A stretch of 64,000 nt of DNA, from assembly GCA_963822905.1 (NCBI GenBank), contig CAWGJF010000001.1:1178001-1242000 (forward strand), in the 5' to 3' direction. Each line of letters opens with the position of its first letter. Position 1 is the stretch's first letter. Positions 1-7,457 of this stretch are shown here, piece by piece. Both the position numbers and the translations under genes were made by a program. Below the pieces are notes generated by a model. That model made no database searches. It saw only the letters and a program-made list of their open reading frames with translations, and was not told where the DNA came from. The stretch comes from CAWGJF01 sp963822905. GTDB taxonomy: Bacteria > Bacteroidota > Ignavibacteria > Ignavibacteriales > Ignavibacteriaceae.

Positions 1-22
1 CAGTCTTTGGCTGATTAAGGAT

Positions 23-29
23 GTTAGCC
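23..29 (-). other. attC R''-like heptamer after the CPBP cassette gene (possible start of an attC site)
   Basis: Read on the minus strand, GGCTAAC begins 20 nt after the stop codon of the CPBP gene. The attC consensus for this position is RYYYAAC, so there is one deviation at the second base. The rest of the putative site would lie outside the window. Seen alone it is weak. It gains weight from the equivalent heptamers that bracket the next gene. Confidence 0.3.
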
Positions 30-49
30 ACTACTTTTTGTTAATTGTA

Positions 50-916
50 TTATTTCTTTTTGTAGAATATTTCTAAATAATTTGAATAACCTTCTTCTTT
101 AACAATTCTTGTAAACGCCAGGTAAGCAAGAAAATAAAAAGGTATTGCCCAGCCAAATTTAAACCAAAAACTACTGCTAAATCCAATAATGAAAAATATT
201 GTTAAATCTCTGAACAAATCGAACATAAAATGCATCCAGCCGACCAGTGGAATGCTTTCTGTTTTATACCAAACAAAACCAAACAATGCACTAAAAAATA
301 TATTTGAAATGATTAATTGAATTGCGAAAACAATTGTAAATAAAAGAAGCTCAAGAAATGGTTCATCTCCAGATGTAACTTTTAATAAAAGTGGAATTGT
401 GAGTAAAGGTAAATGCCAAAGCCCTCTTAAAATGCCAGAAACTACTATTGCTTTACTTTTCCCGATTTTCCCGAATAACTCTGTTAATATATAGCCACTC
501 CAACCATACTCTTCACCCATACCAGCAATCCAGCCGAAAACAAGATAGGAAATAATAAAAATAATATCATAATTATTATAAATTAATTTTAACGTTAGAT
601 GCTTATCGAATGTCAACCATACTAAAGCGGGAAATGACCAAATCAATATTCCGAAATAAATTAAATATAAATAATATCTTTTCTTGCCCCGGTTAAAAGT
701 TAATAAATTTTTCTTTTGGAAATATTTTAGAATTATAATGCTGGCAAGCATTGGTCCCATCATAGCGAACATATGACCATAAAGTGCAATTAATTCTGAT
801 ACACCAGTATTTGCATATTTGGGTATAAGCCAGGCATCTGTAATAACAAACAATGTCCAGGAGAAGAAGATTGCAAAGAAATAAAAACTTAATATTTTCC
901 AGTTAAGAACCTTCAC
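50..916 (-). CDS. CPBP-family (CAAX protease/bacteriocin-processing) intramembrane metalloprotease
   Basis: A 288-residue, very hydrophobic protein with about seven or eight membrane segments. It carries the CPBP (Abi) motifs: a Glu-Glu pair at residues 135-136 (GMGEEYGWSG), a His at 168 in LRGLWHLPL and a His at 229 in GWMHFMFD. In the family these residues bind the metal of a glutamate/histidine intramembrane protease. Residue 140 is Ser where most members have Arg (EExxxR), so activity may be altered. Bacterial members serve as bacteriocin-immunity or processing proteins or have no known role. The gene appears to be a mobile cassette: its start lies 30 nt inside a GTTAGTC heptamer and its stop 20 nt before a GGCTAAC heptamer, both read on the minus strand. 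Family is clear; substrate is unknown. Confidence 0.85.
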   Translation of the reverse strand: MKVLNWKILSFYFFAIFFSWTLFVITDAWLIPKYANTGVSELIALYGHMFAMMGPMLASIIILKYFQKKNLLTFNRGKKRYYLYLIYFGILIWSFPALVWLTFDKHLTLKLIYNNYDIIFIISYLVFGWIAGMGEEYGWSGYILTELFGKIGKSKAIVVSGILRGLWHLPLLTIPLLLKVTSGDEPFLELLLFTIVFAIQLIISNIFFSALFGFVWYKTESIPLVGWMHFMFDLFRDLTIFFIIGFSSSFWFKFGWAIPFYFLAYLAFTRIVKEEGYSNYLEIFYKKK

Positions 917-939
917 CTAATTCTCAAATTTTATTAAAT

Positions 940-1127
940 GACTAACAGCGTGGTTTTTTAGCCGCAGCCCAGAGCCGCAATGACGAACCGTAAAACTACT
1001 GCCAATAAAATTTTATAAATTTAATTAATAGAACGATGCTACTTGTAAAGCTTACCTTTTTACCAAAACCAAAAATTTACACAGTTTCACAAATTAAACG
1101 CGGTCGGGTGGAAAAATCTGGTTAGGC
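940..1127 (-). other. attC-like integron recombination site between two cassette genes
   Basis: On the minus strand the stretch opens with GCCTAAC (1127-1121, fits RYYYAAC) and closes with GTTAGTC (946-940, close to GTTRRRY). The two ends are complementary at 6 of 7 positions. Inside, CCC-GA-CCGC near the left arm can pair in nested order with GCGG-CTCT-GGG near the right arm, giving the imperfect cruciform typical of attC. It sits 10 nt after the stop of the upstream gene and 24 nt before the start of the next one, which is standard cassette spacing. At 188 nt it is longer than usual attC sites (about 60-140 nt), so a covariance-model search is needed. If real, recombination would occur between G and TT at 946/945. 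Confidence 0.5.
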
Positions 1128-1137
1128 AATTGTGTAA

Positions 1138-2628
1138 TCAGTAAATAACATTCCAATAATATTTCCTAAATAATTTTAAATAATCTTCAGACTCAAACTT
1201 TTCCCCATCTTTAACTCCGCTAACTGCTGAAGACAAATATCCTTTTGCTTTCTGTTTTTCTTCGGCAGTACCAATCCACAATAATCCAACTGCATTAAGG
1301 TATTTTATATGAGGTAGAACTTCTCTCCACGTTTTTTCCCACTCATCTTTGGGAATCAATTGCGAGCTCATTATTCCAGGTCCAAAACCTAATTCTAATA
1401 GCATTAATTTTATTTTCCGATCGGAAGGATTTTCATAATAAGCTTTATAAATGTCGTCTTCAAATTCTTTTGAATCCAACCTTAAAAATCCATCATAATT
1501 ATTTTCTTTAATCCAGGTAAGCCACTGGCTCATTTCATCATAATTTTCCCCGGTCAATAGTTTTAACGATTCTTCTGCTTTATCATAGTAACCCTTTGCT
1601 AAATATCCGGGTAAATATTTTTTTATGAACTGCATTCGTTTAAGATCAGCATTAATTATGTTTTTGCTAAAAATATAAGATAGATTATGAGCAGGAGAAG
1701 GTTGCTCATACCTTAAAATATATCCGTCATAATTTTCAGGATGTAGATTACTCCAGGGAATGTCTTTGCTGTAAACAAAAATATTTGAATTTTTCGATGC
1801 CGCAAAAGGAGAATTTTCAATCATTTTTTCATTAACAATCCACTGATTAATTGCTAACACAGAATCCTCACCGAACTCTTCTTTTAGGTAATGCGTTAAA
1901 TAATATCCATAAGATTCAGAGTCAGGTAAGGCACCAGCAATATTTTTACTCACATAATTTTTTATAAGATGTAGATTACCATAAAAAATTATTGCTTTTC
2001 TTTCTTTATTCTTTTTTAAATATTCAATTATATTTTTTGCCGTTAAACTGTCCCTTATATGGACAAAATATTTCGATCCTTCTTCTTTAGAAATTTGAAG
2101 GCTTTGCGGATTATCAAAAACATTATAAGACTCTCCTCCAAAAATGCTAAAACTTATTTTAGGATTAAGATGTTTGGTAGTATTTAGACTATCTATCTGT
2201 GATTTTAGTGATCTTAATTCTGCACAGAATTCAAGCCACTCCATTGTGTTATAAGGTAGCCAATAATCAATAAATGGTTCCCAATTACCGGTATCAATAA
2301 AATCATTAAGTTTTGCAACTTCTTGGGTATCAGCTTCTAAAATTAAAGTAATATTATAACTTTTTGATTCCCCCTTACTTACTTTATCAATCCATTTATC
2401 AAGGAGAAATATCAAACTCTTATATGGCAACGGATAACCGTGCGCGAAGTCTCCATGCATAATAACTTTTTTATTTACAAGTTGGTCAACAATATAAGAG
2501 TTTGGATTAGTATGATAATCTCGTTCGGTTTTACTACAATAAATTGAGGAGCCCAAAAATACTATTACAAATAATATTATTATTGCAAAAATTTTATAAT
2601 AATTGGAACTAATTATTTTTATAACCAA
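1138..2628 (-). CDS. Membrane-anchored EreA/ChaN-like protein (erythromycin esterase superfamily, tentative)
   Basis: A 496-residue protein with one N-terminal hydrophobic segment (about residues 9-30) and a large soluble domain. The domain has a GDFAHG motif near residue 60, resembling the G-E-x-x-H-G start of the erythromycin esterase/ChaN/TraB-like fold. It is followed by an acidic LEADTQ segment and, near residue 218, a YGNLHLIK segment resembling the family's conserved glycine-histidine strand end. The remaining C-terminal part (from about 330) is not recognised. Members hydrolyse macrolides or bind haem, or have no known function, so no substrate is assigned. The gene is bracketed by perfect 11-bp inverted repeats (GTTAGGCAATT at 1121-1131 and its complement at 2635-2645) that look like integron cassette boundaries. 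The fold assignment rests on short motifs only. Confidence 0.5.
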   Translation of the reverse strand: MVIKIISSNYYKIFAIIILFVIVFLGSSIYCSKTERDYHTNPNSYIVDQLVNKKVIMHGDFAHGYPLPYKSLIFLLDKWIDKVSKGESKSYNITLILEADTQEVAKLNDFIDTGNWEPFIDYWLPYNTMEWLEFCAELRSLKSQIDSLNTTKHLNPKISFSIFGGESYNVFDNPQSLQISKEEGSKYFVHIRDSLTAKNIIEYLKKNKERKAIIFYGNLHLIKNYVSKNIAGALPDSESYGYYLTHYLKEEFGEDSVLAINQWIVNEKMIENSPFAASKNSNIFVYSKDIPWSNLHPENYDGYILRYEQPSPAHNLSYIFSKNIINADLKRMQFIKKYLPGYLAKGYYDKAEESLKLLTGENYDEMSQWLTWIKENNYDGFLRLDSKEFEDDIYKAYYENPSDRKIKLMLLELGFGPGIMSSQLIPKDEWEKTWREVLPHIKYLNAVGLLWIGTAEEKQKAKGYLSSAVSGVKDGEKFESEDYLKLFRKYYWNVIY

Positions 2629-2638
2629 AATTAAAATT

Positions 2639-2645
2639 GCCTAAC
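2639..2645 (-). other. Cassette boundary heptamer GTTAGGC (end of upstream attC or attI)
   Basis: On the minus strand GTTAGGC matches the GTTRRRY recombination heptamer exactly. It lies 10 nt before the start codon of the EreA/ChaN-like gene. Upstream of it, an 8-bp inverted repeat (CGGGGAGT at 2663-2670 and its complement at 2806-2813) could form the stem of another attC-like structure. No convincing RYYYAAC partner was found beyond it, so this edge could also be an attI remnant. Confidence 0.4.
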
Positions 2646-3227
2646 TATTATCCTTCAGGAATCGGGGAGTGCTTTATTATCTTAATATAAATCTAACCTA
2701 AGTGAAAATAATTTTTTCAAGAATTAAAACCTTAATTCTTAATCTTGATATCATTCAAATAGATTTTTATTGAGATTATAATGAGTTGTTCTAATCAGGA
2801 TTAGTACTCCCCGTTTATTTACTGCAAACTTCCAAATTATTTCTTAACAATTCAACAAAACATTTGATTTTTTAATAATTCAAAAAGTCTTTCGTAATAA
2901 ATCTACGTTCCTTTACAAAAGTTTCATTTAGGACATGTACTAAGTATTAATTAATAAATAAATACTATTTTCAATTTATTATCACATAAACTTAATCTAT
3001 CAATTTCAATTTCAGCTGGCTTTGTTTGCTGTTTGTAAATCAATTCCGCTTGACAGTTTAGAAAATTATTTACTAATTGCGTCTGGTTATCTATCCAAAT
3101 CTGTGAGCGAGAGAATCAGGATATATGATTCACAGGGAATTCAGGGCAAACATTTTCAACACAACTATTTTGACTTAATTAAATAATTTTTGTTTTTATA
3201 TTTTTTACTTCAGCAGGGGAGGCAAGA
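2646..3227. other. 582-nt non-coding stretch with a long-range inverted repeat and a possible coding remnant
   Basis: There is no complete gene here. Two things stand out. The 8-bp arms CGGGGAGT (2663-2670) and ACTCCCCG (2806-2813) are perfect complements 135 nt apart, next to the cassette boundary. From about 3016 to 3186 on the plus strand, one frame stays open without an ATG start. It reads in part SVSERIRIYDSQG, which resembles the middle of a T9SS C-terminal sorting domain (IxIYD/NxxG). This could be the degraded 3' end of a secreted-protein gene, or chance. Confidence 0.35.
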
Positions 3228-4190
3228 ATGTACTCAAAGGTTTTAATAAAAGCCGTTTTGGCTTTTAGCTTTTCACTATTTATTTATTTAACAGCACAGG
3301 CTCAGTCACAACACGTAATCGTGATACTAAATGACAAAACCAGTTACGTGGGGGAAATGTTGGAAATGACTCCTGACTCTGTTACAATTATTGACGAGGA
3401 TACAGGTGAAAATTTGGTTTTGAACGGATTGGATATTTCATCTGTTTATATAAAAGAACAGGATAAAACGGTTAAGTACCCAATGACTGAAGAATTACTT
3501 AATACTAAAGCTGAAAAGATAAATCCAAAAAGGGCATCTGTACCTGAAGGCTATATTCCACCTAAGGAACAAAGCAATTATGGAAATGATTACACCTATC
3601 AGGAAAATCAGGAACGGATAAGAATAAGTGTTGGATTTGGAGCAGGCGGATTGAGCGGAATTGCCAAGGCTGGAATCAAAGATTTTAAAGACACTGAGTT
3701 CATTGGTGGAACATGTTTAAGCGGATATCTTAATGTATTCTTTGGTGGAGATGTTTCTGCCGGTTTATTGGTTCAACAAATGGATATGGATCTTGAGGAA
3801 AATGGTACCAGTTTTGGAACAATAACACTAACACCTGTAATATTTATGATGCAATTTTATAATATACCTCAAAATAATGGATTGGGTGGTCATGCCGGAA
3901 TTGGTATCGGTGTTAATTTTGCGGATTTTGAAACCGGAGGATTTGTTACACAACTTGAACAACAATACGGATCTAAAATTGTAGTTAAAACGGATAACGC
4001 AGTTGTATTTGAATTAAATGCCGGCTTTGATTATTTCTTTACTCAAAATATTGCGTTAATGATGGAAGGTCGTTTATTGCTTGGAAATATTGGTACGTCA
4101 TGGAATGTTAACTCAAGTCGTATAGACGGTTTCGATACTTTTTTGATCTCTAATTTTCAATACTTAGCCGGGTTGCGTGCCTGGTTTTAG
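3228..4190 (+). CDS. Predicted outer-membrane beta-barrel protein
   Basis: A 320-residue protein with a clear signal peptide (cleavage likely after TAQAQ, about residue 26). Residues 28-80 form a compact region rich in beta strands (VIVILNDKTSYVGEMLEM...), seen in some Bacteroidota envelope proteins that start with a short sensor-like strand domain. From about residue 130 the sequence alternates glycine and aromatic residues and ends in W-F, as in small outer-membrane barrels. The ribosome-binding site AGGGGAGGC lies 6 nt before the ATG and supports the start. It stands alone, with long gaps on both sides. Function not recognised. Confidence 0.7.
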   Translation: MYSKVLIKAVLAFSFSLFIYLTAQAQSQHVIVILNDKTSYVGEMLEMTPDSVTIIDEDTGENLVLNGLDISSVYIKEQDKTVKYPMTEELLNTKAEKINPKRASVPEGYIPPKEQSNYGNDYTYQENQERIRISVGFGAGGLSGIAKAGIKDFKDTEFIGGTCLSGYLNVFFGGDVSAGLLVQQMDMDLEENGTSFGTITLTPVIFMMQFYNIPQNNGLGGHAGIGIGVNFADFETGGFVTQLEQQYGSKIVVKTDNAVVFELNAGFDYFFTQNIALMMEGRLLLGNIGTSWNVNSSRIDGFDTFLISNFQYLAGLRAWF

Positions 4191-4387
4191 TCAGCAAATT
4201 AAATTCAATATGCCATTTGCAGAGGCGATCCAGCGGGTCACCTTTGTGCATTTAAAAATGTATTTAGAATAAATCCAGTTCTTCACAAATCATTTAAACC
4301 TGCCGTTAATCCAAAAGTTAACTTTTAGTAAGTATTCTTTATTAAATTCACTTCATTCCTTTCATTAATAATAATTTCGGAGGTAAT

Positions 4388-5422
4388 ATGAGAAGAAGTG
4401 GAGTACTTCTACTGATTCTGGTTTTTGTATTTAGTGTACCGGTTTTCTGTCAGCAGAATATAAATCTGCCAAGAGTAAGCCAGGCTGCTACAGTTACACA
4501 AAGAATCGGTGTCACTGATATAACAATTAATTATTCACGTCCCGGTGTAAATGGCAGAATTATCTGGGATGCACTTGTTCCTTACAATGAAGTATGGAGA
4601 GCCGGTGCAAATGAAAACACAACAATTGAATTTTCAACCGATGTAATGGTAAACGGAAATAAAGTTCCTGCAGGTAAATACGGATTACATATGATACCAA
4701 CCACAGGTGACTGGACAGTTATTCTCAACAAAGATAATGCGGCCTGGGGAAGTTTTTTCTACAAGCAGGAAAATGATCAGTTAAGATTTACTGTTAAACC
4801 GCAAACAGCGGATTTTAAGGAACGACTTTCTTATTCATTCCTTGATCCCGCTCCTGATAATGTTACAGTTATTATGCATTGGGAAAAAGTTAGAATCCCG
4901 ATTGAGATTAAAGTTGATCTTAATAGACTTGTACTCGCGGATATTCAAAAACAGTTAACATCACTTCCTGGGTTCAACTGGCAGGCATGGAACCAGGCAG
5001 CGAACTATGCATACAGCACGGCAAATGATCCTGATAAAGCACTGCAGTGGGCTGACCGGTCAATTGGGATAAACAAAAACGTAACTAACACCTATACAAA
5101 AGCAATTATTCTTGATGCATTAGGAAAATCTTCCGAAGCAGATGCTTTAAGACAAGAAGCTTTTAAAGATGGAACTGAAGCAGAAATAAATGCACTCGGT
5201 TATCAGTTTTTAATAGCTGGTAAGGTTGATGACGCAATGGTTTTATTTAAAAAGAATACTGAACTTCATCCTGATTCTTGGAATGCATGGGATAGTCTTG
5301 GAGAGGGTTATATGAATAAAGGTGATAAGGAACAGGCTAAAAAATATTACAACAAAGCACTTGGTATGTCTCCTGAAAATCAGCATTCAAGGATTGAAGG
5401 TGTGCTGAAAAATTTAAAGTAA
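4388..5422 (+). CDS. DUF2911 domain protein with C-terminal TPR repeats
   Basis: A 344-residue exported protein: signal peptide ending near residue 22 (VPVFC/QQN), then a DUF2911 domain (about 25-175). The domain has the family's typical RIGVTDITINYSRPGVNGR, VWRAGANENT and VPAGKYGLHM segments. It is followed by about three TPR-like helix pairs to the C terminus, the last being DSWNAWDSLGEGYMNKGDKE. DUF2911 has no established biochemical role and is common in secreted or periplasmic proteins of this supergroup. A strong GGAGG lies 5 nt upstream of the ATG. A perfect hairpin 20 nt after the stop ends the transcript. Confidence 0.85.
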   Translation: MRRSGVLLLILVFVFSVPVFCQQNINLPRVSQAATVTQRIGVTDITINYSRPGVNGRIIWDALVPYNEVWRAGANENTTIEFSTDVMVNGNKVPAGKYGLHMIPTTGDWTVILNKDNAAWGSFFYKQENDQLRFTVKPQTADFKERLSYSFLDPAPDNVTVIMHWEKVRIPIEIKVDLNRLVLADIQKQLTSLPGFNWQAWNQAANYAYSTANDPDKALQWADRSIGINKNVTNTYTKAIILDALGKSSEADALRQEAFKDGTEAEINALGYQFLIAGKVDDAMVLFKKNTELHPDSWNAWDSLGEGYMNKGDKEQAKKYYNKALGMSPENQHSRIEGVLKNLK

Positions 5423-5442
5423 GTTGAAATGAATTTTAGCTT

Positions 5443-5470
5443 TGATGTCACGGACCATTCCGTGACATCA
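5443..5470. terminator. Hairpin terminator between convergent genes
   Basis: A perfect 12-bp stem (TGATGTCACGGA and its complement) with a CCAT loop lies between the stops of the DUF2911 gene (+) and the outer-membrane protein gene (-). Only a short T stretch follows on either strand. It probably serves both directions. Confidence 0.7.
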
Positions 5471-5480
5471 TTTAATGATC

Positions 5481-6327
5481 TTATAAAGTGTAGAATATTC
5501 CAGCATTTAACACAGGTGCAGAGATTATATTTTTTCCACCTCCGCCGCTTTCATAATAGGCACTCACTCCAAAGTTTTTATTTATCTTATATACTAGTTC
5601 GATATTGTAAGCAAAATATTGAGCATTATTCATAAAGATTGCATACCCACCAATAACATTATCGTTTCCGTTTTTCAAAGATACTAAACCATGAAATCTG
5701 CCGATTATGGTAAAATCTTTTCCAAAGTTATAGCCACCTTCAATGTAATACCTGAATTCGTCTGAGAAGCCTTCACTCCTATTAGTGAATGAAACAAGCT
5801 CCGTCATGTAAAATCCTGAAGGATAAAATGAATGTCCGGCTTCAAGTGCGATTGTCTGGTTAAAATCTTTTCTACCTGTCCAGAGTCCACCATCTGTATC
5901 TGTTTTGCCAGTCGGTATTCCAACCTTTAAAAGAAGTAGCAAAAACACTTTTACCGATTTTTGCAAAACCGTATTTAACTCCTAATCCAAAGTCTCCAAA
6001 TCCTGAAACCTCAAAAGTTGTATTCTCTGTTTTGAAAGATTGTTTGGTCGATTTATAGGGTGAGGCGTTTAAAGAAATTGTGATTTTATCTGTCAATCCA
6101 TAGGTACCATAAAATCCAACAGTCAAATCGGTGAAATCATTGATAGCGACTTTATCTCCTGAAGAATTATAGATTTTATCACCTTTCAGGTATCTGAAAG
6201 AAAGTTTATAATAGCCGCCACCTTTTTTCTCAGACCATGCACCAGCAAAAGAAACACTGGTTAATAACAAGACAATAAAAGTTGTAAATACAGGTTTTAA
6301 TAGTTTGCAATTGGAAATTATTTTCAT
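5481..6327 (-). pseudogene. Outer-membrane protein gene interrupted by one frameshift
   Basis: Two overlapping minus-strand frames join into one protein of about 282 residues. The N-terminal frame gives a signal peptide (…LLTSVSFAGAWSEKKGG) and barrel strands as far as FAKIGKSVFATSFK. The C-terminal frame continues with VGIPTGKTDTDGG through to a terminal …NAGIFYTL. Removing one G at about 5925-5929 (context TTTTAAAGG) restores an uninterrupted reading frame. The ATG at 6327 is preferred over an in-frame ATG at 6342 because GAGGGG lies just upstream of it. A TAACTTTG box (6404-6397, minus strand) could be the promoter -7 element. The sequence resembles a transporter-like or MetA-pathway-type beta-barrel, with no function assigned. 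The frameshift could be a real mutation or a sequencing error. Confidence 0.7.
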
Positions 6328-6429
6328 TGTTACGCCCCTCACATTGTTGAAAGCGAATTAGTTTGTATCAGAAGATTAAAATTATATTTTTATTATCAAA
6401 GTTAAATCGTTTAACCGGTAATAAGATAT

Positions 6430-7083
6430 TTGAAAAATAAAAAACTATTATTAAAAAGAATATTCATTCCGCTTATATTCCCGGCAATTTTATGGGTTAT
6501 ACACCTTTTTTCATACCTGCTGGATTTGAATTTAGCGGGAATGGGAGTGCTGCCTAGGAAAGTTGAAGGTTTGCTTGGAATAGTTTCATCTCCTCTCATT
6601 CATGCAAACTTTTCGCATCTTATTTCAAATACTTTCCCATTAATAATACTTGGCTGGATCATTTTTTATTTCTATCCAAAAGTTGCATACTCACTCTTTG
6701 TATTTGTTTATTTTTTTACCGGGCTTTTAGTCTGGTTATTTGCCCGACAGGTTTACCACATTGGTGCAAGTGGAATTGTTTATGGTTTTGTAAGCTTTTT
6801 GTTTTTCAGTGGAATTTTCCGGAAAGATAATACTTCCATTTCTTTAGCATTGATTGTTACATTTTTATATGGTGGAATTGTCTGGGGAGTTCTTCCGGGC
6901 TGGAAAGGAATTTCCTGGGAGTCGCATTTGTTCGGAGCAATAACCGGGTTAACAGCGGCATACTTGTTCAGAAAAATCGATCCACCAAAAAAAAGGTATG
7001 ACTGGGAAGATGAACCCGACGATTTTAATGTTGACGATCTGGAAGTATCTTACGATCCTGAAAAAAATAAATTTAATACTTAA
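6430..7083 (+). CDS. Rhomboid-family intramembrane serine protease
   Basis: A 217-residue protein with six predicted membrane segments. It has the rhomboid signatures: HxxxxHxxxN at 58-67 (HANFSHLISN), catalytic Ser114 in GASG and catalytic His166 in SWESHLFG. The C-terminal 35 residues are an acidic cytoplasmic tail. Rhomboids cleave single-pass membrane proteins within the bilayer; the substrate is unknown. The start is a TTG, and no strong ribosome-binding site or alternative ATG is seen before residue 38. It is followed after 11 nt by the AhpD-like gene and so probably heads an operon running to about 10120. Confidence 0.88.
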   Translation: MKNKKLLLKRIFIPLIFPAILWVIHLFSYLLDLNLAGMGVLPRKVEGLLGIVSSPLIHANFSHLISNTFPLIILGWIIFYFYPKVAYSLFVFVYFFTGLLVWLFARQVYHIGASGIVYGFVSFLFFSGIFRKDNTSISLALIVTFLYGGIVWGVLPGWKGISWESHLFGAITGLTAAYLFRKIDPPKKRYDWEDEPDDFNVDDLEVSYDPEKNKFNT

Positions 7084-7094
7084 AAGGATATCAA

Positions 7095-7457
7095 ATGAAA
7101 AAAACTATTTCTGAAACGCGTAAATACAGGCTTGATATGAATGATCAAATCCTTAATTCGGGATTTAATGATTTTAAAAAATTCTTTTCGCTGGATAATA
7201 AAGCTTACATTGAAGGTGCGCTTCCGGTAAAAATGAAGGAACTTATGGGGCTTGTTGCTTCAATGGTGCTGCGCTGCAACGACTGCATTTTTTATCATAT
7301 CGACCGTTCGATAACGGAAGGAGCCAGCAGGGAAGAACTGCATGAAGCATTTAATATTGCACTAATCGTCGGTGGATCAATTGTTATTCCTCACTTGAGG
7401 TATGCCTTCGATGCAATGGAAGAAATTTTTGCTGAATACGAGGGGAAGAATGCCTGA
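7095..7457 (+). CDS. AhpD-like carboxymuconolactone decarboxylase family protein
   Basis: A 120-residue, all-helical protein with the CxxCxxxH active-site motif (Cys61, Cys64, His68 in RCNDCIFYH). This is the hallmark of AhpD-like peroxidase-reductase proteins of the CMD family. These typically act in peroxide detoxification or related thiol redox reactions. The residues around the motif and the EGASREELHEAFNIALIVGG helix fit the family well. A ribosome-binding site AAAGGA precedes the ATG. The 3' end overlaps the start of the amidohydrolase gene by 8 nt, indicating translational coupling. Confidence 0.85.
   Translation: MKKTISETRKYRLDMNDQILNSGFNDFKKFFSLDNKAYIEGALPVKMKELMGLVASMVLRCNDCIFYHIDRSITEGASREELHEAFNIALIVGGSIVIPHLRYAFDAMEEIFAEYEGKNA

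Noticed and set aside
3016..3186. A coding gene in front of the outer-membrane protein at 3228, or a piece of an integron integrase
   Set aside because: There is no ATG and no ribosome-binding site. The translation lacks tyrosine-recombinase motifs. It is kept only as a possible T9SS-tail remnant.
5920..5935. Programmed ribosomal frameshifting in the split outer-membrane gene and similar breaks
   Set aside because: The breaks need shifts in different directions, and none shows an in-frame X-XXY-YYZ slippery heptamer. Mutation or sequencing error is simpler.
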